Source: Acestrorhynchus altus (Eukaryota > Chordata > Actinopteri > Characiformes > Acestrorhynchidae). From it: a stretch of DNA of 64,000 nt. The notes below the pieces were generated by a model. The model made no database searches. It had not been told where the DNA came from and saw only the letters and a program-made list of their open reading frames with translations. The stretch is from positions 18,908,602 through 18,972,601 of the forward strand of contig CM067507.1 in assembly GCA_034509495.1 (NCBI GenBank), in the 5' to 3' direction. Each line of letters starts with the position of its first letter. Positions within the stretch are counted from its first letter, which is position 1. This document shows positions 1 through 12,495 of this stretch, in pieces. Both the position numbers and the translations under genes were made by a program.

Positions 1-469
1 TGTGGGAGTAGGGGTGAATGTAAAAAAAAAAACAAGAAGGAGGGAGTTGCTGTCCCGTGCTTCAGTGAGGGCTTGGGCAACATGGGTGGTCAGAAAAACT
101 GTACACAGTAAAAGAAAAAAGGCTGGCTTAGTAGCTTTGACTTTCAACATTTTGTTTTGTGGCTTAAAAGACTCCAATTACTCCAGCATTTTTCTCTTAA
201 TCTTTACATGCTCTATTTGTAGCATACAACTGATTACAATGGTCAATCAGTTGGACTTTAAAACATAAAGCCGATTACACTATAAATAAAAATGGCATAC
301 TCATAAAAACATATCCAAACGTGCACAAATTGTTGCAACCAGAAGGAAGTATCAGATTGTAATGCTGTTGGGAAGGAAAATAAAGGTTACCAGGAACTAC
401 GAATGATTAAAAATTAATACTGTTTTGTCAATATTTATTGAGCTACACATACCGAATTAGTGTCTCTCA
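1..469. other. AT-rich, no recognised feature
   Basis: No conserved coding or repeat signature was recognised. The short open frame near the start is lysine/arginine-rich low-complexity reading of A-rich DNA. Confidence 0.5.
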
Positions 470-860
470 GTATGGCGTCAGGTATAATGCAACATGCAAG
501 ATGTCTCCGAATGGAATTTTAAAGGATTCTAATGGTGTCCTGTGATAATATTATATACAGCTTGAATATACACACTCAGCTTCTGAAGATACTGCGGTAG
601 GGGTGGAGTTCTGGTAAAGTGTCCACTAGCATCCCACACAATCGGGGACAGGTCTGGTGATGTGAGTGGCCATGGTATAGTCTCTGTGTATTCAAGGGTC
701 TAGAGATAGCAGCAGTGTGTGGACGAGTGTTGTCCTGTTGGTACAGTGCACTGAATTTTATGTTCAGTAGAGGCAGCAAGACCTGCAAAACCTCATTAAG
801 ATATTGTTGGGCTGTCAAAGTGTCTGTAATTAAGACCAAAGGTGATCTGGCATTGTCTCA
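470..860 (-). pseudogene. Tc1-like transposase C-terminal fragment
   Basis: Read on the minus strand, frames broken by shifts resemble the end of a Tc1-like DDE transposase: LTAQQYLNEVL, then YQQDNTRPHTA (the second catalytic aspartate motif, QxDNARPH in the family), a degraded P-D-L-S-P-I-E-like stretch and DTIRIL followed by RRHLACC near the C-terminus. No intact frame, no N-terminus and no inverted ends were found. It is an old truncated copy, of a different type from the element in lyplal1 intron 2. Confidence 0.75.
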
Positions 861-3214
861 GTAAACAGAGGGGGGAAAAAAATATTGGTGGGAACACATC
901 AATCCATCCATGCTAATTCTACACCCTTTGTTCTTAGTGTGTTTAAACGTTAGATGATAATGCAATACAGATGTTCCCTTTTATGGCAGGATCACAAAAT
1001 TAAAAGCTTTAGTACACTATTCTGTCCAGCTGTAACATGCTAGGAGAAATCCGCACTGAGCCAACAGATGGCGCTGTGTGTCAGGCCAAAGGCTGAGGAG
1101 GACCAAGGCTGGAGGAAACTGCTGTACTGTTGACCTAACCTACATTCACGTATAGAAGCTCAGCCTTCCCACATACAAAGACTGCAGTACAGACAGGGGA
1201 AAGTTCCCTTCAGTCTAGAGGTCCATGGTTTCTTGTGTGACGTCCATAGTCACCTCACTAATGTGGGGTTTCACTGTGAAACAACCACAGTGCTGTCTGC
1301 TCTGCTTGAAAACGGTCCATTACTATGTTAGATGGAGGCCTAGTCATCAGTGAGTAAAAACAAGCTGTGCGAGTCACCCTTGCAAGGTTCGGGAGCCATC
1401 TCCTAGGCTATTTATAATGTCATTCTTCTCTTCAAACTGTAAAGCAGATTCAGATGCTTTCTAAACACCCCCTCCACTTCACCGTGCCTTCAGCAGTGGG
1501 CAGGAAACACAACACCCACCTCTCACCTACACTGGAGCCCTGCAGGAAATGAACACCCCAGACAGAACAGTGTCTCAGACTCCACAAGGAATAAATACTG
1601 TCCCTTTCCCTCTTTCTCAGCTTCTCACATACCCTGAAGGCAAAGTACAATCTGGTCAGGCCTATAAAGTGGATTTTTAAAGACATTAGTGCATACTGGA
1701 CAGCCCCAGACAGTCTGTCTTTAAATACATACTTCTGCCTTTTTTCATCCAAATCTCTGTGTGCTGCATCTGAATCCTACGGTGGATTATCACAGACAGT
1801 CATTTCAGTCCTCTGTAAAAGAACTGAAAATTAAAATCACACAATACAACCCAATAAAGCTTTGCATTTGCATGTAATGGAGGAGCCAGCCACTGTTCTG
1901 GGAATAAGCAACAGGACATGATGACATTCCTGATGAGATATAGGTGAATACCACTTATGAGTGTTTAACTCTTTTTGTAAGGGAAATGTAGTGTAACAAT
2001 GCGTAATGCGTTATGATGAATGTACCCCAGTCTATATCCTTTCATCCAGTGGAAAGTCAGGGTGACGCAGCATTTTCCTACCCATCACTACACTCTAAAT
2101 GAGAACATTATACAAGAGCATGTTAATGTGTTGTGCATCTGTAAGGTATGATGAAGCAGCCAAGAAACTCCAAAATTCATATAAAGATTGATTGTTCATT
2201 TGAATGCCCAGTCTACCAAACATAAACCAACATGAAGACTAGATAGTTCTCTATGAAAAGTGTGTATGTTTACATTAAATGTGACTTTTAGGAAGTCTTT
2301 TTCAACCCTTTAATCTCTAAATTAATAACTCAGTTATACTATAAACTTACACTGTAAACTATTGTATTGTATAACTCTTAGAACCTGAGATCCACACTTT
2401 TTGTTTGCTCTCTTATTTTGCTCATCTGAGATGGAAAATGTTTTTAGTGCTTTAATCATTGTAATATTTAAGCTGTGAATCTGTAAATTCATTCATTCTA
2501 TATGGCATCAAAAACTACATGTTTTTTTTAAACTATATGTTAAAAGATTCTGCAGTACTGAACAGAAACCTTTAGAGTACGAGTGCAGTTTATCTACAGA
2601 TTTCTACACGTCCCTAGAAGGTTCTATTCTAAATGTTTTGAACATTGACGTTGCTGTCTGAATTAATATCCTGTTTGACACAGATGCGACAAACAGATTA
2701 CACTGAAACTGGAATACTCCTTTAATAACTACTAATAACTTTTTCTTTTGTTGCCACGTCAAACTGCAGCTACAGCGACAGCAACATGTCTATGAATCAT
2801 TACTCAGCATTTTAGGTCCTGGCTTGTTGGTCAGTGCCTGCTCCTCTTTCATAAAAAAATGTCATAAATTCTCCTGCTGTAATGGAGTTATGATCTTGAG
2901 CAGTGTTCTTTGCATGGATTTCAAAGGTGTGAGATAAAATTCATAAAACATGCATGTTTCCACTATAAATACAACTCTCTCATGTTGCTGCTTCACATGT
3001 AGGCAAGATCAAGCATTTCAAATTAGAAAAAAATCTATTCTGCCAGATGAAAAAGGTTTCCTGGGGTCAATTTCACATAAAAAAATCCTCTTAAATGTAG
3101 AGCAGTCAAGTAACCATGAAAGATAATGTAAAACAGGCAAGGCACAGTAAGCATCTGCTGATTATGCACCACAAACAACTGACATATCAGTGAGAAGCAC
3201 AGTGTCCCCTCCCA

Positions 3215-3220
<6 letters not shown>
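861..3220. other. Non-coding, no recognised feature
   Basis: No exon, RNA gene or known repeat was recognised. A 100-codon minus frame at 1450-1752 has no family resemblance. Confidence 0.5.
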
Positions 3221-3300
<80 letters not shown>

Positions 3301-3456
3301 TGTATAGTATATGGTGTATATATAGTATATAGTGTATATATAGTGTGTACAGTATATATATATATATATATATATATAGTTTATATAAAGTATATGGTAT
3401 ATGGTGTATATATTGTGTGTATAGTATATAGTGTGTATAGTATATATATATATATA
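3221..3456. repeat. (TA)n array with interspersed GTGTATA units
   Basis: About 75 bp of pure TA is followed by about 160 bp mixing TATA with GTGTATA/GTATATA variants. The tract is nearly self-complementary and could extrude cruciforms. The open frames on both strands are translations of the repeat and are not genes. Confidence 0.97.
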
Positions 3457-4605
3457 CATTGGAGTGAACAAATGTTGTTTCCTTAGGGAAGTTTACAGTT
3501 GATTGTTAAAAATGTAGATGAGGTGCATTTGATGAACATTTATCCACATCAAGGCACAAATAAACATTCTATATAGTAATGAAAAATTATTAATTCAATA
3601 GCAGAACACACATTGATGTTTTACAGAACCATTTTTATGAAGGTATTCATAAAACTATCCACAAAATATTTTCCACAAGAATATTTATCCAGCTAAAGAA
3701 CCATGCAAAGATGTTCTGGGATAAAAAAAAAATTGTATCTAACTTTGAGAGTTTGGTATATGGAAGAAACATACCATGCACCTGAAGCTCTATTGTCTCT
3801 TTATTTGCCTCAGCAAAACAGGGCTGTAAAACTTCAAAACGCCAACAAGTTGATCCTAAATTATTAGCTAGTTTTCCAAGCAGTTTTCTGAGAAACCAAC
3901 AACATACAAAAACGTTTTCTTCAAAACAAAGAACAAAATCTCAAACTGATTTGTGCAACTTTCATTCATATACAGCATTTTTAGAAGCAGATACATGTCT
4001 CTAAAGTTTGGTCTACTGGTTATTTTAACTGGTTATTGCATTTGTTCTGCCACAGAGGCAGAGCTGCCTCCAGAACTGCTTTGAATAGTGATTTGGTGCT
4101 CAAGAACACCCAAATGGTCTTGGCTCATGCAACAGCCTTTTAGGTAGAACAGGGAACAAGCATATTCCTGTAGTAAGCTATCAGCTAAATGTAGGCACTG
4201 CGAGTATCCATATTGGGATAAAAGATAAACCGAGCAAACCAAGGTGAGCTCTGTTCGGAAACAGGTGGCCTTGGGTATCTGTGCTAGACTGAAAGCTGGA
4301 CTAAAAGCTAACCCTGGTCACCTGTTCATCACACTGAGAGGACAGCAACACTATCCTGTAAAAAATAATGATAAATGCTATGCTATTCTAAAATTTATGA
4401 CATAAATTAACCAATCAGATCAAATCTCATGAGATTATAAGCCCACCACAAAAAAAGGGAGCAGCAGGAATTGAATAGGATATAAATTTGTGTGTAAAAT
4501 CACATTTTTCACCCCAACCACAAGTCCTATTTTATTACATTTATAAATCAAAGAACATTGTTCCATTGTATGACACCATTAATATCCACATATTTACTGG
4601 AGGTT
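3457..4605. other. Non-coding; contains a fragment shared with 42.7 kb
   Basis: No gene is seen. The segment around 4038-4100 (…TTTGTTCTGCC… to …AATAGTGATTTGG) resembles 42712-42770, suggesting an old dispersed repeat. The run near 3600-3720 (AAAGAACCAT and variants) is a simple motif common in fish repeats. Confidence 0.35.
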
Positions 4606-4790
4606 GTACTAGTGCATCTCAAAAAATTATATTTTATTTGTTTGTTATTTTTTTGTTTGAATGTTATATTCCTTACATTTAAAGTGATCTATTTCAAGAT
4701 TTCTTTTGTTTTAATTTTAATATTGACTGATTAGTCATTTGATCAAACAAAATTAAATATACAGATAATCTAAAATTGTGATTTTCATGA
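4606..4790 (+). repeat. Interspersed repeat family F, copy 1
   Basis: Begins ACTAGTGCATCTCAAAAAAT, a signature I recognise from a widespread fish DNA repeat, and continues with GTGATCTATTTCAAG and TTTTGTTTTAATTTTAAT as in that family. A second copy starts at 16131. Classification within DNA transposons is not attempted. Confidence 0.6.
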
Positions 4791-4841
4791 GCTGTAAGAC
4801 ACACAGATCAACAGTAAAACAAAAAAGGTGTGAAATGTATA

Positions 4842-5115
4842 TGTCATGTATCTGTCTATTTGGCTCCCTTTTCGGTCCTTTTACATCATCACTGTTCTGT
4901 TTTGTTTTGGTTTTCACATGTGCTTCTAAGCACATGTATTTTGTTTTGGTCTTGTCTTCACCCTTGCTCCACCTGTTCCCACCTGTGTCTCATTTGTAGC
5001 CCTGCCTGCTCATCATTCAGTCTCAGGTGTATCCCATTCTATATACTTAAGTTCCTTGTTCCAGTCAGTCTGAGTCTTTTGACTGAATGTTAGCGTGTGT
5101 GTCCTGTGTTAGTTT
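4842..5115 (+). repeat. LTR-like repeat family C, copy 1
   Basis: Starts TGTCATGTATCTGTC and shares with three other window copies (22530-22740, 23815-24109, 62997-63235) the blocks TTTTGGTCTTGTCT, CTGTGTCTCATTTGTA and CCCTGCC, followed by a TATA-like ATATACTTAAG. A TG start plus a promoter-like centre suggests a solo LTR of a Ty3/gypsy-like element. It runs directly into the L2 copy at 5116. Confidence 0.45.
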
Positions 5116-7185
5116 TATTTCCTGGCTCTGACGGAGACGTGGATCACCCCAGATCACCCAAGGGTAACTTGAGCTGCCCTGTTCTCCACCTTTGCTTTCT
5201 CTCACTCTCCACAAAGGGTTGGTGGGGTGGAGGCACAGGCTTGCTTATCTCTCAGGGATGGTGATCAAATCCACTCACTTTTTCAGATCTTGACATTTTT
5301 TTTTTGAATTCCATGCTGTTCCAGTATCTTTTCCAACCAACTTCCACAACATTGTTCTCTACTGACCTCTTGGTCCATTGGCCAATTTCACTGATGAATT
5401 GGACACACTCCTTAATAGTCTCTCTGTTGAGACTTCACTTATCTTTACTTCTGATTGGCAATTTCAACCTTCCATCTGAGTAACTGAAGTGATCATGCCT
5501 CCTCCAACTTCTATCTTCATTTGACCTCACCTTTAACCAGTCTGGTCCAACGCACAGGGCAGGCAACAGCCCAGCAGACCTGCCCTGCCTTAGATCTGAC
5601 AGTTATTCTTCATGACCATAATTTCTTGTCTTCACACTTTCTTTCCCAGCACTCTTCTCCTCAACTTCTTCCACCTTGCACTGCAATCTTTGCTGTCTCT
5701 ACCTCCTTCATCTTTTACCTCCCTTATATTTTGTCACCTTCTTTGAGGAGAAGTTTGACAAGATATGCCAATCCTTTCTACCTATGTCTACATATAGCTT
5801 GTTTCTTTCCACAGACACCCTTCATCCCACATCTGGCATTGCTGAAGTCGGCTGCCGTCACAACTGCTTTACAGTCATAATAAGCATTTCACTACATGTT
5901 GTACTTATATAACGGTGTGCGTGATGAACAAAGGAACCTTGAACCTTGAATCTAACAATCCAACCACCTGTCCTCTAGACTCCTTCAATGCTGCCAGAGT
6001 GGCCCCAATCTTGAAAAGGCCAACTCTAGATAGCATGGACATTAGCAACTATAGGCCAATGTCTCCTTGAACATTCTGTCTATGGTGAGCTATCTTGCTT
6101 TCTCACCCAGAACAATTTATAGGACCCAAAACAATCTGACTTCAAACCAGCACACTTAACAGAGACTGCTCTCATTCCTGTCACTGAAACTCCATGCTGC
6201 TTTTTCCTTGACCTCTCTTCAGCCTTTGACACAGTAGACCACATGATCCTCCTGTCAGTCCTCAGTAGCCTTGGAATCACCAGTTCTGCATGGCGATAAT
6301 TTACATCATACATGGAGTAGCGTTCTTACCAGGTAACATGGCAGGGTGCCACATATGCTCCATGCTGACTCTCCACTAGTGTTTCACAATGCTGAGTGCT
6401 TGGTCCTCTTCTCTTCTCTGTCTACACTCATTCTCTTGGCAAAGTATCAACTTCTTATGATTTTTTTTACCACTGCTATGATGATGACACTCAACTCTTC
6501 CTCTGTTTCACACTTCTGACACCCAGGTTTCATCTTGCGTTTTAGCTTGCCTCACTGACATCCCATCATGGATGGCAGCCCATCACCTTAAACTCAAACC
6601 CAGAAAGATATAACTACTGTTCATTCCTGCAACCACTGGTCCTCAACCTGATCTTGAAATTTCCCTTGAGAACTCACAGGTCACCCAATCAACAGAAGCA
6701 TGGATCCTTGTTGTGGATGACCAGTTTTCATTCTTGGCTTATGTTGCAAACCTGACTCAGTCATGCAGATTTCTCCTTTACAACAGAAGAATTGGACCTT
6801 TTCTGTCTAGAGGCCATTCAGGTGTTTGTTCAGTGTAATCATTTCAAGACTAGGCTACCACAACTCCCTTCTTGCTGGCCTTCATCAGGTCCTTGCAACT
6901 CATCCAAAATGCACTGACACAGCTTGTCTTTAATGTTCCCAAGTTCAGTTATGTAATTTTTCTGCTGAATTCCCTTCATTGGCTTCCTGTAGCTGCCTGC
7001 ATCAGATTCAAAACCTTGATGCTAGCCTACAAAGACAAAAAATTGACCAGCCCCTCCATTCTTAATGATCTCAACATCCCTCAAGTCACAAGGAAGACAA
7101 GGATCCAGACTCTTTTCTGTCTTGGCACCAAAGTGGTGGAACAAACTTCCCCTGGGGGTCTGAACACCAGTCCAAACTGAAGACC
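5116..7185 (+). mobile_element. Degenerate L2-type LINE (ORF2 relic)
   Basis: Broken frames match a non-LTR retrotransposon of the L2 clade in order: an endonuclease piece with ALTETWITPDHP-like reading (5125-5160), a diverged linker, then reverse transcriptase motifs LSSAFDTVDHMILL (6217-6260), GVPQGSVLGP-like (6380-6410), the catalytic YxDD as CYDDDTQL (near 6475-6500), WMAAHHLKLNP (6570-6605) and LGY.NSLLAGL (6850-6890), ending at the C-terminal LH..L. Many stops and shifts; no intact ORF. A fragment of another LINE tail interrupts it at about 5840-5960. Confidence 0.8.
5840..5960 (+). mobile_element. Nested LINE 3' tail fragment inside the L2 copy
   Basis: Contains AAGCATTTCACTACATGTTG followed by TGTG.G.GATGAACAAAGGA and ACCTTGAACCTTGAA, resembling the 3' end with short tail repeats of a CR1/Rex1-like fish LINE. 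It splits the L2 reading frame, so it may be a later insertion. Confidence 0.4.
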
Positions 7186-7740
7186 CATCTGCGGGCAGCT
7201 ACAGGAAGCCAGTGAAGGGAAGGCAGCAGAGGAATTACATGACTGAACTTGGGAACATTGAAGATGAGTCATGCCGCTGCATTCTGGATAAGTTGCCTGA
7301 TGGTCTGCATAGGAAGGCCAGCATGAAAGGAGTTGCAGTAGTCTAGTCTTGAGATGACAAGAGACTGAAAAGTACTTGAGTGGTCTCTCTAGACAGAAAC
7401 GGTTGAATTCTGGTGTTGTAAAGGAGAAATCTGCATGACCGAGTCAGGTTTGTATGACCTGGTTACCCATAACACCAAGGCTCTGTGCTTCTGCCAATGG
7501 AGCGACCAGTGAATTCTCAAAGGATATGACAAGATCAGGGTGAGGAACAGTGGTTCCAGGAATGTACAGCAGTTTGGTCTTGCTGGGGTTGAGTTTAAGG
7601 TGATGGGCTGCCATCCATGATAAGATGTCAGGAAGGCATGCTAAGAATAAAAACCTGAGATGAAACCTGGGTGTCAGAATGTGGGAAAGAGAGGATGAGT
7701 TGAGTGTCATCAGCATAGCAGTGGTAAGAAAACACATGAG
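7186..7740 (-). mobile_element. Second L2-type LINE fragment, inverted
   Basis: On the minus strand this repeats the RT C-terminal part of the copy to its left: YADDTQL-like reading near 7705, PDILSWMAAHHLKLNPSKTKLLYIPGTT at about 7537-7640, then DSVMQISPL-like and ASCRWLPVA-like blocks. It pairs with 6455-7005 as an inverted repeat. The 97-codon minus frame at 7444-7737 is the best preserved part. Truncated at both ends. Confidence 0.8.
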
Positions 7741-7889
7741 AGGATGTTATGTTGCCAAGAGATTTTAGAAGATTACTAGTCGACTACTAGATTTTGGAGC
7801 ATTGATGTGAGGATTTGATTACATTCAGCGATGAGTGTTAGTCACATCAGGATGTTGATAACCACTCCACCTCATCCCCAACTCCCAAA

Positions 7890-8063
7890 AGTACCGTATT
7901 TTCCGGACTATAAGCCGCACCGGAATATAAGCCACACCCGCAAATTTTTAAAGAAAACCTGGAAAATAACATATATAAGAATATAAGCTGCACCTCTTAA
8001 ATAAGCCTCATGGTTTAAAGCGTGGAAAAATGTAGCGGCTTATAGTCTGGAAAATACGGTACT
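7890..8063. mobile_element. Short MITE with 29-bp terminal inverted repeats
   Basis: Left end AGTACCGTATTTTCCGGACT continues to TAAGCCGC; the right end is its reverse complement with one mismatch over 29 bp. Total 174 bp, non-coding interior with two further TATAAGC-type internal repeats. I recognise this TTTTCC-GACTATAAG end from widespread vertebrate and fish MITEs. The host duplication is unclear because the ends are themselves palindromic (GTAC). Confidence 0.8.
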
Positions 8064-10367
8064 GCACTGAACACTATCATTCCAGACAAGACAGCCCCAC
8101 TTCCACTGGCAGCACTTCTTTACAGAGAATAGACAAGATGTGTGTGCAGCACTGTCAGCAATGGATGCGACTTCATTGCTGCAATCTTTAGAAGGGGTGT
8201 CCACAAACATTTGAACATATGGTGTACCTCAAGCAGCCCAGCTGTTATGTCAAAATTGTTTCATTTCTTATTTTTAAGACATTTGTTCTGCAGACTTCCA
8301 CAGCAGCATAAACATGTAAAAACATAATAACAAATGTTTTGTAATATTTTGTGAAATAAAATAGACATATGTAACTAGTGACTTGAGCTATGCATTTAAG
8401 GGTCATGACTGCAACATAGTATGAACAATAGGCCCAAACCTTATGTCAGACACATTAAGATCATGTTTAAAATCACAAGAGGTTATAATGGTGTGTGTGG
8501 ACATAGGGGTCATTAAGTGCACTGAGTGCTTCTCGATGGCAACCATGTATTTGCACAGCATAGGTCAATGCAGGTCAAGGCAGCATCCTCAGTCTTTTGT
8601 GTCCTTCTCAAGCACACCTTTCTCACCCACTTCTCTACCCCAGCCTTTCAGACCCAAACCCTCAATATGTTCTGCTATGTGACAGCTGCAGCTGACTCAA
8701 ACCTCCTGTCTCCCTCTCTTTTCTGTGCCGATTGCTACTCATCTCCAGAACAAAGCGTGGAGAATTCCTCATTAATGCACTGTAGAGCTCTTTCTACCAA
8801 AGTAAAACTTTTATATGAAAGATATATGACCACTTCGAGATCTTTTCCAAGGCCGACAAAGAGCACAGATGCTGTGGGGAAAAGAGCCAAATATGCCTTT
8901 TGTTCTGGCAGAGCTTTGCTCATCCTGCATACACTACATGGTATCTGTGTGTCATTATTTAAGGTATGGGACTTTGGAATACATTGAAAATAGACCATGT
9001 GGGGGTTTGTGGTCATACTCTTGATGATTTCATCTCCAGTCACTGTGTGTTTGGACATTTTAGGCTGTTTTAAATGTGTAAACGTATGTCAAATCATATA
9101 GCCTACACGAATGTATATATGTTTGGGGTTCTGGGGAGTGTGTCTGAGTGTGTGTGTGTGTGTGGGTTGGGGGAAGGGGTAGCTGTGTGATTATATGAGC
9201 TGGAGGGGTAGCCAGAGTGGCACCAGGTACAGCACTTCATGGGAGATGGAACACATTAGGGTGTATTATTGCTTCAGCATGTTTGAACCCACGCATTATT
9301 TCACTCCCACCAACTCCTATCGCAACCACTTTGCATTGGAAGGGTTAGGGGTTAGGTTTAAATTCCACAGATAAAAACTCAATATTTATTTCCATTGGTG
9401 CTCTAATCTGTCCAAGAGCATGCCTGTGTGTGTGTGCATGTTCGCCTAAAAGAGTGTGGCATACTGTGCACATGGAAACTGAAGATAAACAAAAAAATAC
9501 TGCTAACAAGATTGTTGGTGGTCACATGTACAATTAAGCATGATCCACACACACAATGTTGTGGTGGGTAAAGGTCTGTTGAGGGAGAGAAAGAGAGTGA
9601 AAGAGAGAGGGAGAGGAAAAAAGAAGTTTGTTTTTGACAAGGGCCTGTGGGGATGGGATGGAAGAAAATAGCAAAAATGTGTGTCAGTGAGTTTAATTGC
9701 AGGGCCCCTAATCTGAAATGATTCAAGCCCATGTCTGAGGCAGACAGTGACTCAGACAATCTGGACTAAAGAGTCGTCTCTGCCTTTGCCGGAGCTCTGA
9801 TTACTCTCATTTGGCATATTGGTTGATTTGCTCCAGGCCATCTTGTCCATTCTGGTAAGAGCTATACCTGGCTGCCTTAGAGCTTCTGTAAAGGCTGGAG
9901 CAGTGCAAGGGTGAGTGGGAGGCAGTGGTTCAAGGCTGGAGCAAATGGGCAGGCGAGCAAGCGGTGAGTGAGTAAGCTGGGTGTTCCTGAGAGAAAACCC
10001 CCATCTCGCTCCCACCACAACCGTCTGCGGGGCCCCTCTGTGCTGACGTCAATTTGCGGGTCGCCACAGCCCCAGTAGAAAGCCACTGCATACAGCTAAA
10101 AGCAGCACATAAACACACCAGCCTGAAAAATACAGACTTACTAAAAAAAAAAAACAAAAAAACAAAAAAAAAAAAACAAATAGAAAAAACAAGCTAAGGT
10201 CCTACTAAACAGAACTGCCAGCTCCCTTGTAGAGCAAAGATCATATACAGTAAGTCTTAAAAAATATGGATATTATGTAATCAATACTCAGTAAACAGTG
10301 ACTCTGTGTCTTTAATAAATGGTTGGTATTTTGAAATAGAAAATTTGTCAAAGTTAAATTAAAATTT
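8064..10367. other. Non-coding; candidate regulatory block at 9750-10140
   Basis: No repeat or gene was recognised. A TG-rich run lies near 9141-9164 and a GA-rich run near 9585-9640. The block 9750-10140 is GC-richer than its surroundings and holds a perfect CRE palindrome TGACGTCA at 10044-10051. The 153-codon frame at 8526-8987 has no family resemblance. Confidence 0.4.
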
Positions 10368-10368
10368 G

Positions 10369-10374
10369 AAAAAA

Positions 10375-10410
<36 letters not shown>
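10369..10410. repeat. Poly(A)-(TA)n tract
   Basis: About 24 A residues followed by a (TA)9-like run. This is a simple repeat. Confidence 0.95.
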
Positions 10411-10599
10411 TGTCTCAAAATTACAATCAATGTGATATTAACAGATTATCCTAATGAAAAATCTGTCCCAAAAGTACCTAAAAAATGAGCACTTTAACCC
10501 TTAGTCATCACTATACAAATTGTGTGACCTTTGTGCATTTTTCACAGTAATTACACGAGATATCACAGGGCTTATGATGATATCTTTATGGAAGGCCTT

Positions 10600-11210
10600 T
10601 GGCTTCTTAAATATGTAATTACTTGATGTGTACATACTATCAGATGTTTAATATTTGATTGGAAGTGATGAAGTTATCATTTTTTTATAATGTAGAGACT
10701 TGAAACAACAAAAAAATTGATTTCTGAACAAAAAAGTTGCAGATTGGTTTCTGTAAGCTATATTTTATAATATAGCTTATTACTGTGACAAAATGTATGA
10801 CAAAAATTCAGGTCTGAATTTTTTTGATGATTTTGCCTCATGTATCCATGCCAATCTCTAATACTGCTTGTCATAGCAGCCCAAAACTTGAAATTATTTG
10901 TTCGGGGCCAATATGACCAACATCTCAGTTAATAAAAACTGCTTTATTATATTGGATTTTAATAACAGGAGCTTCAAAAAACAGTTAGAAATTTTATAAA
11001 AGTATGATTTTCCACAATGAATTACTCGCAGATTAACTGCACTTCACTGCACCACAACAATATTAGAACCATTGTTAGAAAGAGTAGGTTCTGCGGTTTC
11101 TAACCATATGTATTTTATGCTGGTTTGTCAATGAATTCCTGATTTATAAAGCTGAGAACACAAGGTGCGATTCTGCCGAAAGCGTGAATTTGGTTTAAAA
11201 TCTGTCTCTG
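10600..11210 (+). repeat. Interspersed repeat family B, copy 1
   Basis: Matches the reverse complement of 60150-60665 at several ordered places: CTTCTTAAATATGTAATTAC (10611), GGGGCCAATATGACC (10908), the CTGCACTTCACTGCA region (11036) and GTTCTGCGGTTTCTAACCAT (11088). Non-coding, no ends defined, family not identified. Confidence 0.65.
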
Positions 11211-11988
11211 TATGTTAGTCCCTATGTTGACAGTCCATCTACTGAAGCTATCATATCATATCTGATAGTCTGGGTTGTACTTGTGGATGATTTTTGCATT
11301 TTATGAGGAACAGTGTCAACATTCTTTCTTCATTTAAGAAGCTTCTACATCCCTGCAAAACGTGTTCTCGGCTGTGTTGTCTCAAACTAATAATGTTTCA
11401 TTTGTTTTGTGTTATTCTGCAATATGTTATTTATTGTGGTTTTCTACTGATGATCATGTATTGTTTATAGTTAGAACACAGTGGATGTCTTACGTTTTTG
11501 TTTTACTTATCCAAAATTAGTCTGAGAGTTTCAGAGTTTGAGACTGCCTTCACAGAGCATAACATCTGGGCCTGCTCCAGCCAAGGCTTTAACCCTGTCT
11601 TCTTACGATATCGCAGAATAACATTAAAAATAGATTTCTGGGAGAAACAAAAATTGACCCGATATTAGAACAAGGAAAATGATAGTGGGACTGTAAATGG
11701 GAGGAAAAATAGTCTGTTTTGTCATTGACATGTAGGGAAATGGGTGGAGCAAATCATCATACTGGAATCAGCCAGCACAGGCACTAGACCTGTGGTGGCT
11801 TCACTTATGAGAGACGATGGGCTGTCTATACAATTTACAGACACTGGTTCAGACAGACTACAGGTAACCTGTCAAAAAACATGAAGTTTTTTGTGTGAAA
11901 AACCTAAAGAAATCTGATATGGTGAAGTCTGATTTGGGCAACTTTACCAGCTGTGCGAAGTAGGCTTTTAGATGCATTCAAAGGTTCT

Positions 11989-12495
11989 TTAACTCTTAGA
12001 ATCTGAAATTCGCACTTTGTAGGGCGTTACATGCTGCTCTCTAGGTTTCATATCTCAGGACCAGATTGACCTACAGACATGTAGGCCACATATGAAAAAA
12101 AAAAAAAACTACATGACTTTATCTAACAAGACCCGAACTAACCATCATGTGTGATATGAATTATTAGTGAGTAATCCAGCTTGGAAAACATCAGAAATTC
12201 ACTTGTTTCCAACTGAATTAAATCCCAGTTTAAATGAAAAAGGAGCCTTTGAGCGGGTGTTTACTGTCCACATGTACATGCTCAACCTGCATACAAACAC
12301 TCACTGATAAGCAAGAGTGGGCAGGCTGATGGCATCACTGATACTAGGTTATAGAGGTATAACAGAAGTATTTTGAAGATATTATAAATATCATTTTCAC
12401 TCTAATCATTACAAATAATTGATCAAAGTTCTTACATTTTCAGCTCAAAAACACTCAATGATCAATGTCCAACAGGATTTCTGAGATTTAAAGTG
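11989..12495 (+). mobile_element. Family A element, copy 1 (right end missing)
   Basis: Starts at TTAA (11989-11992) followed by CTCTTAGAATCTGAAATTCG. It carries the family core (ACATGCTCAACCTGCATAC at 12278, then GGCATCACTGAT…GGTTATAGAG) and the shared AATCATTACAAATAATTGAT and CCAACAGGATTTCT blocks. It diverges from the other copies after about 12495. Confidence 0.7.

Noticed and set aside
1450..1752. 100-codon minus frame
   Set aside because: No recognised homology, no coherent splice neighbours.
8526..8987. 153-codon plus frame
   Set aside because: No family resemblance; an equally open 107-codon minus frame overlaps it, suggesting chance.
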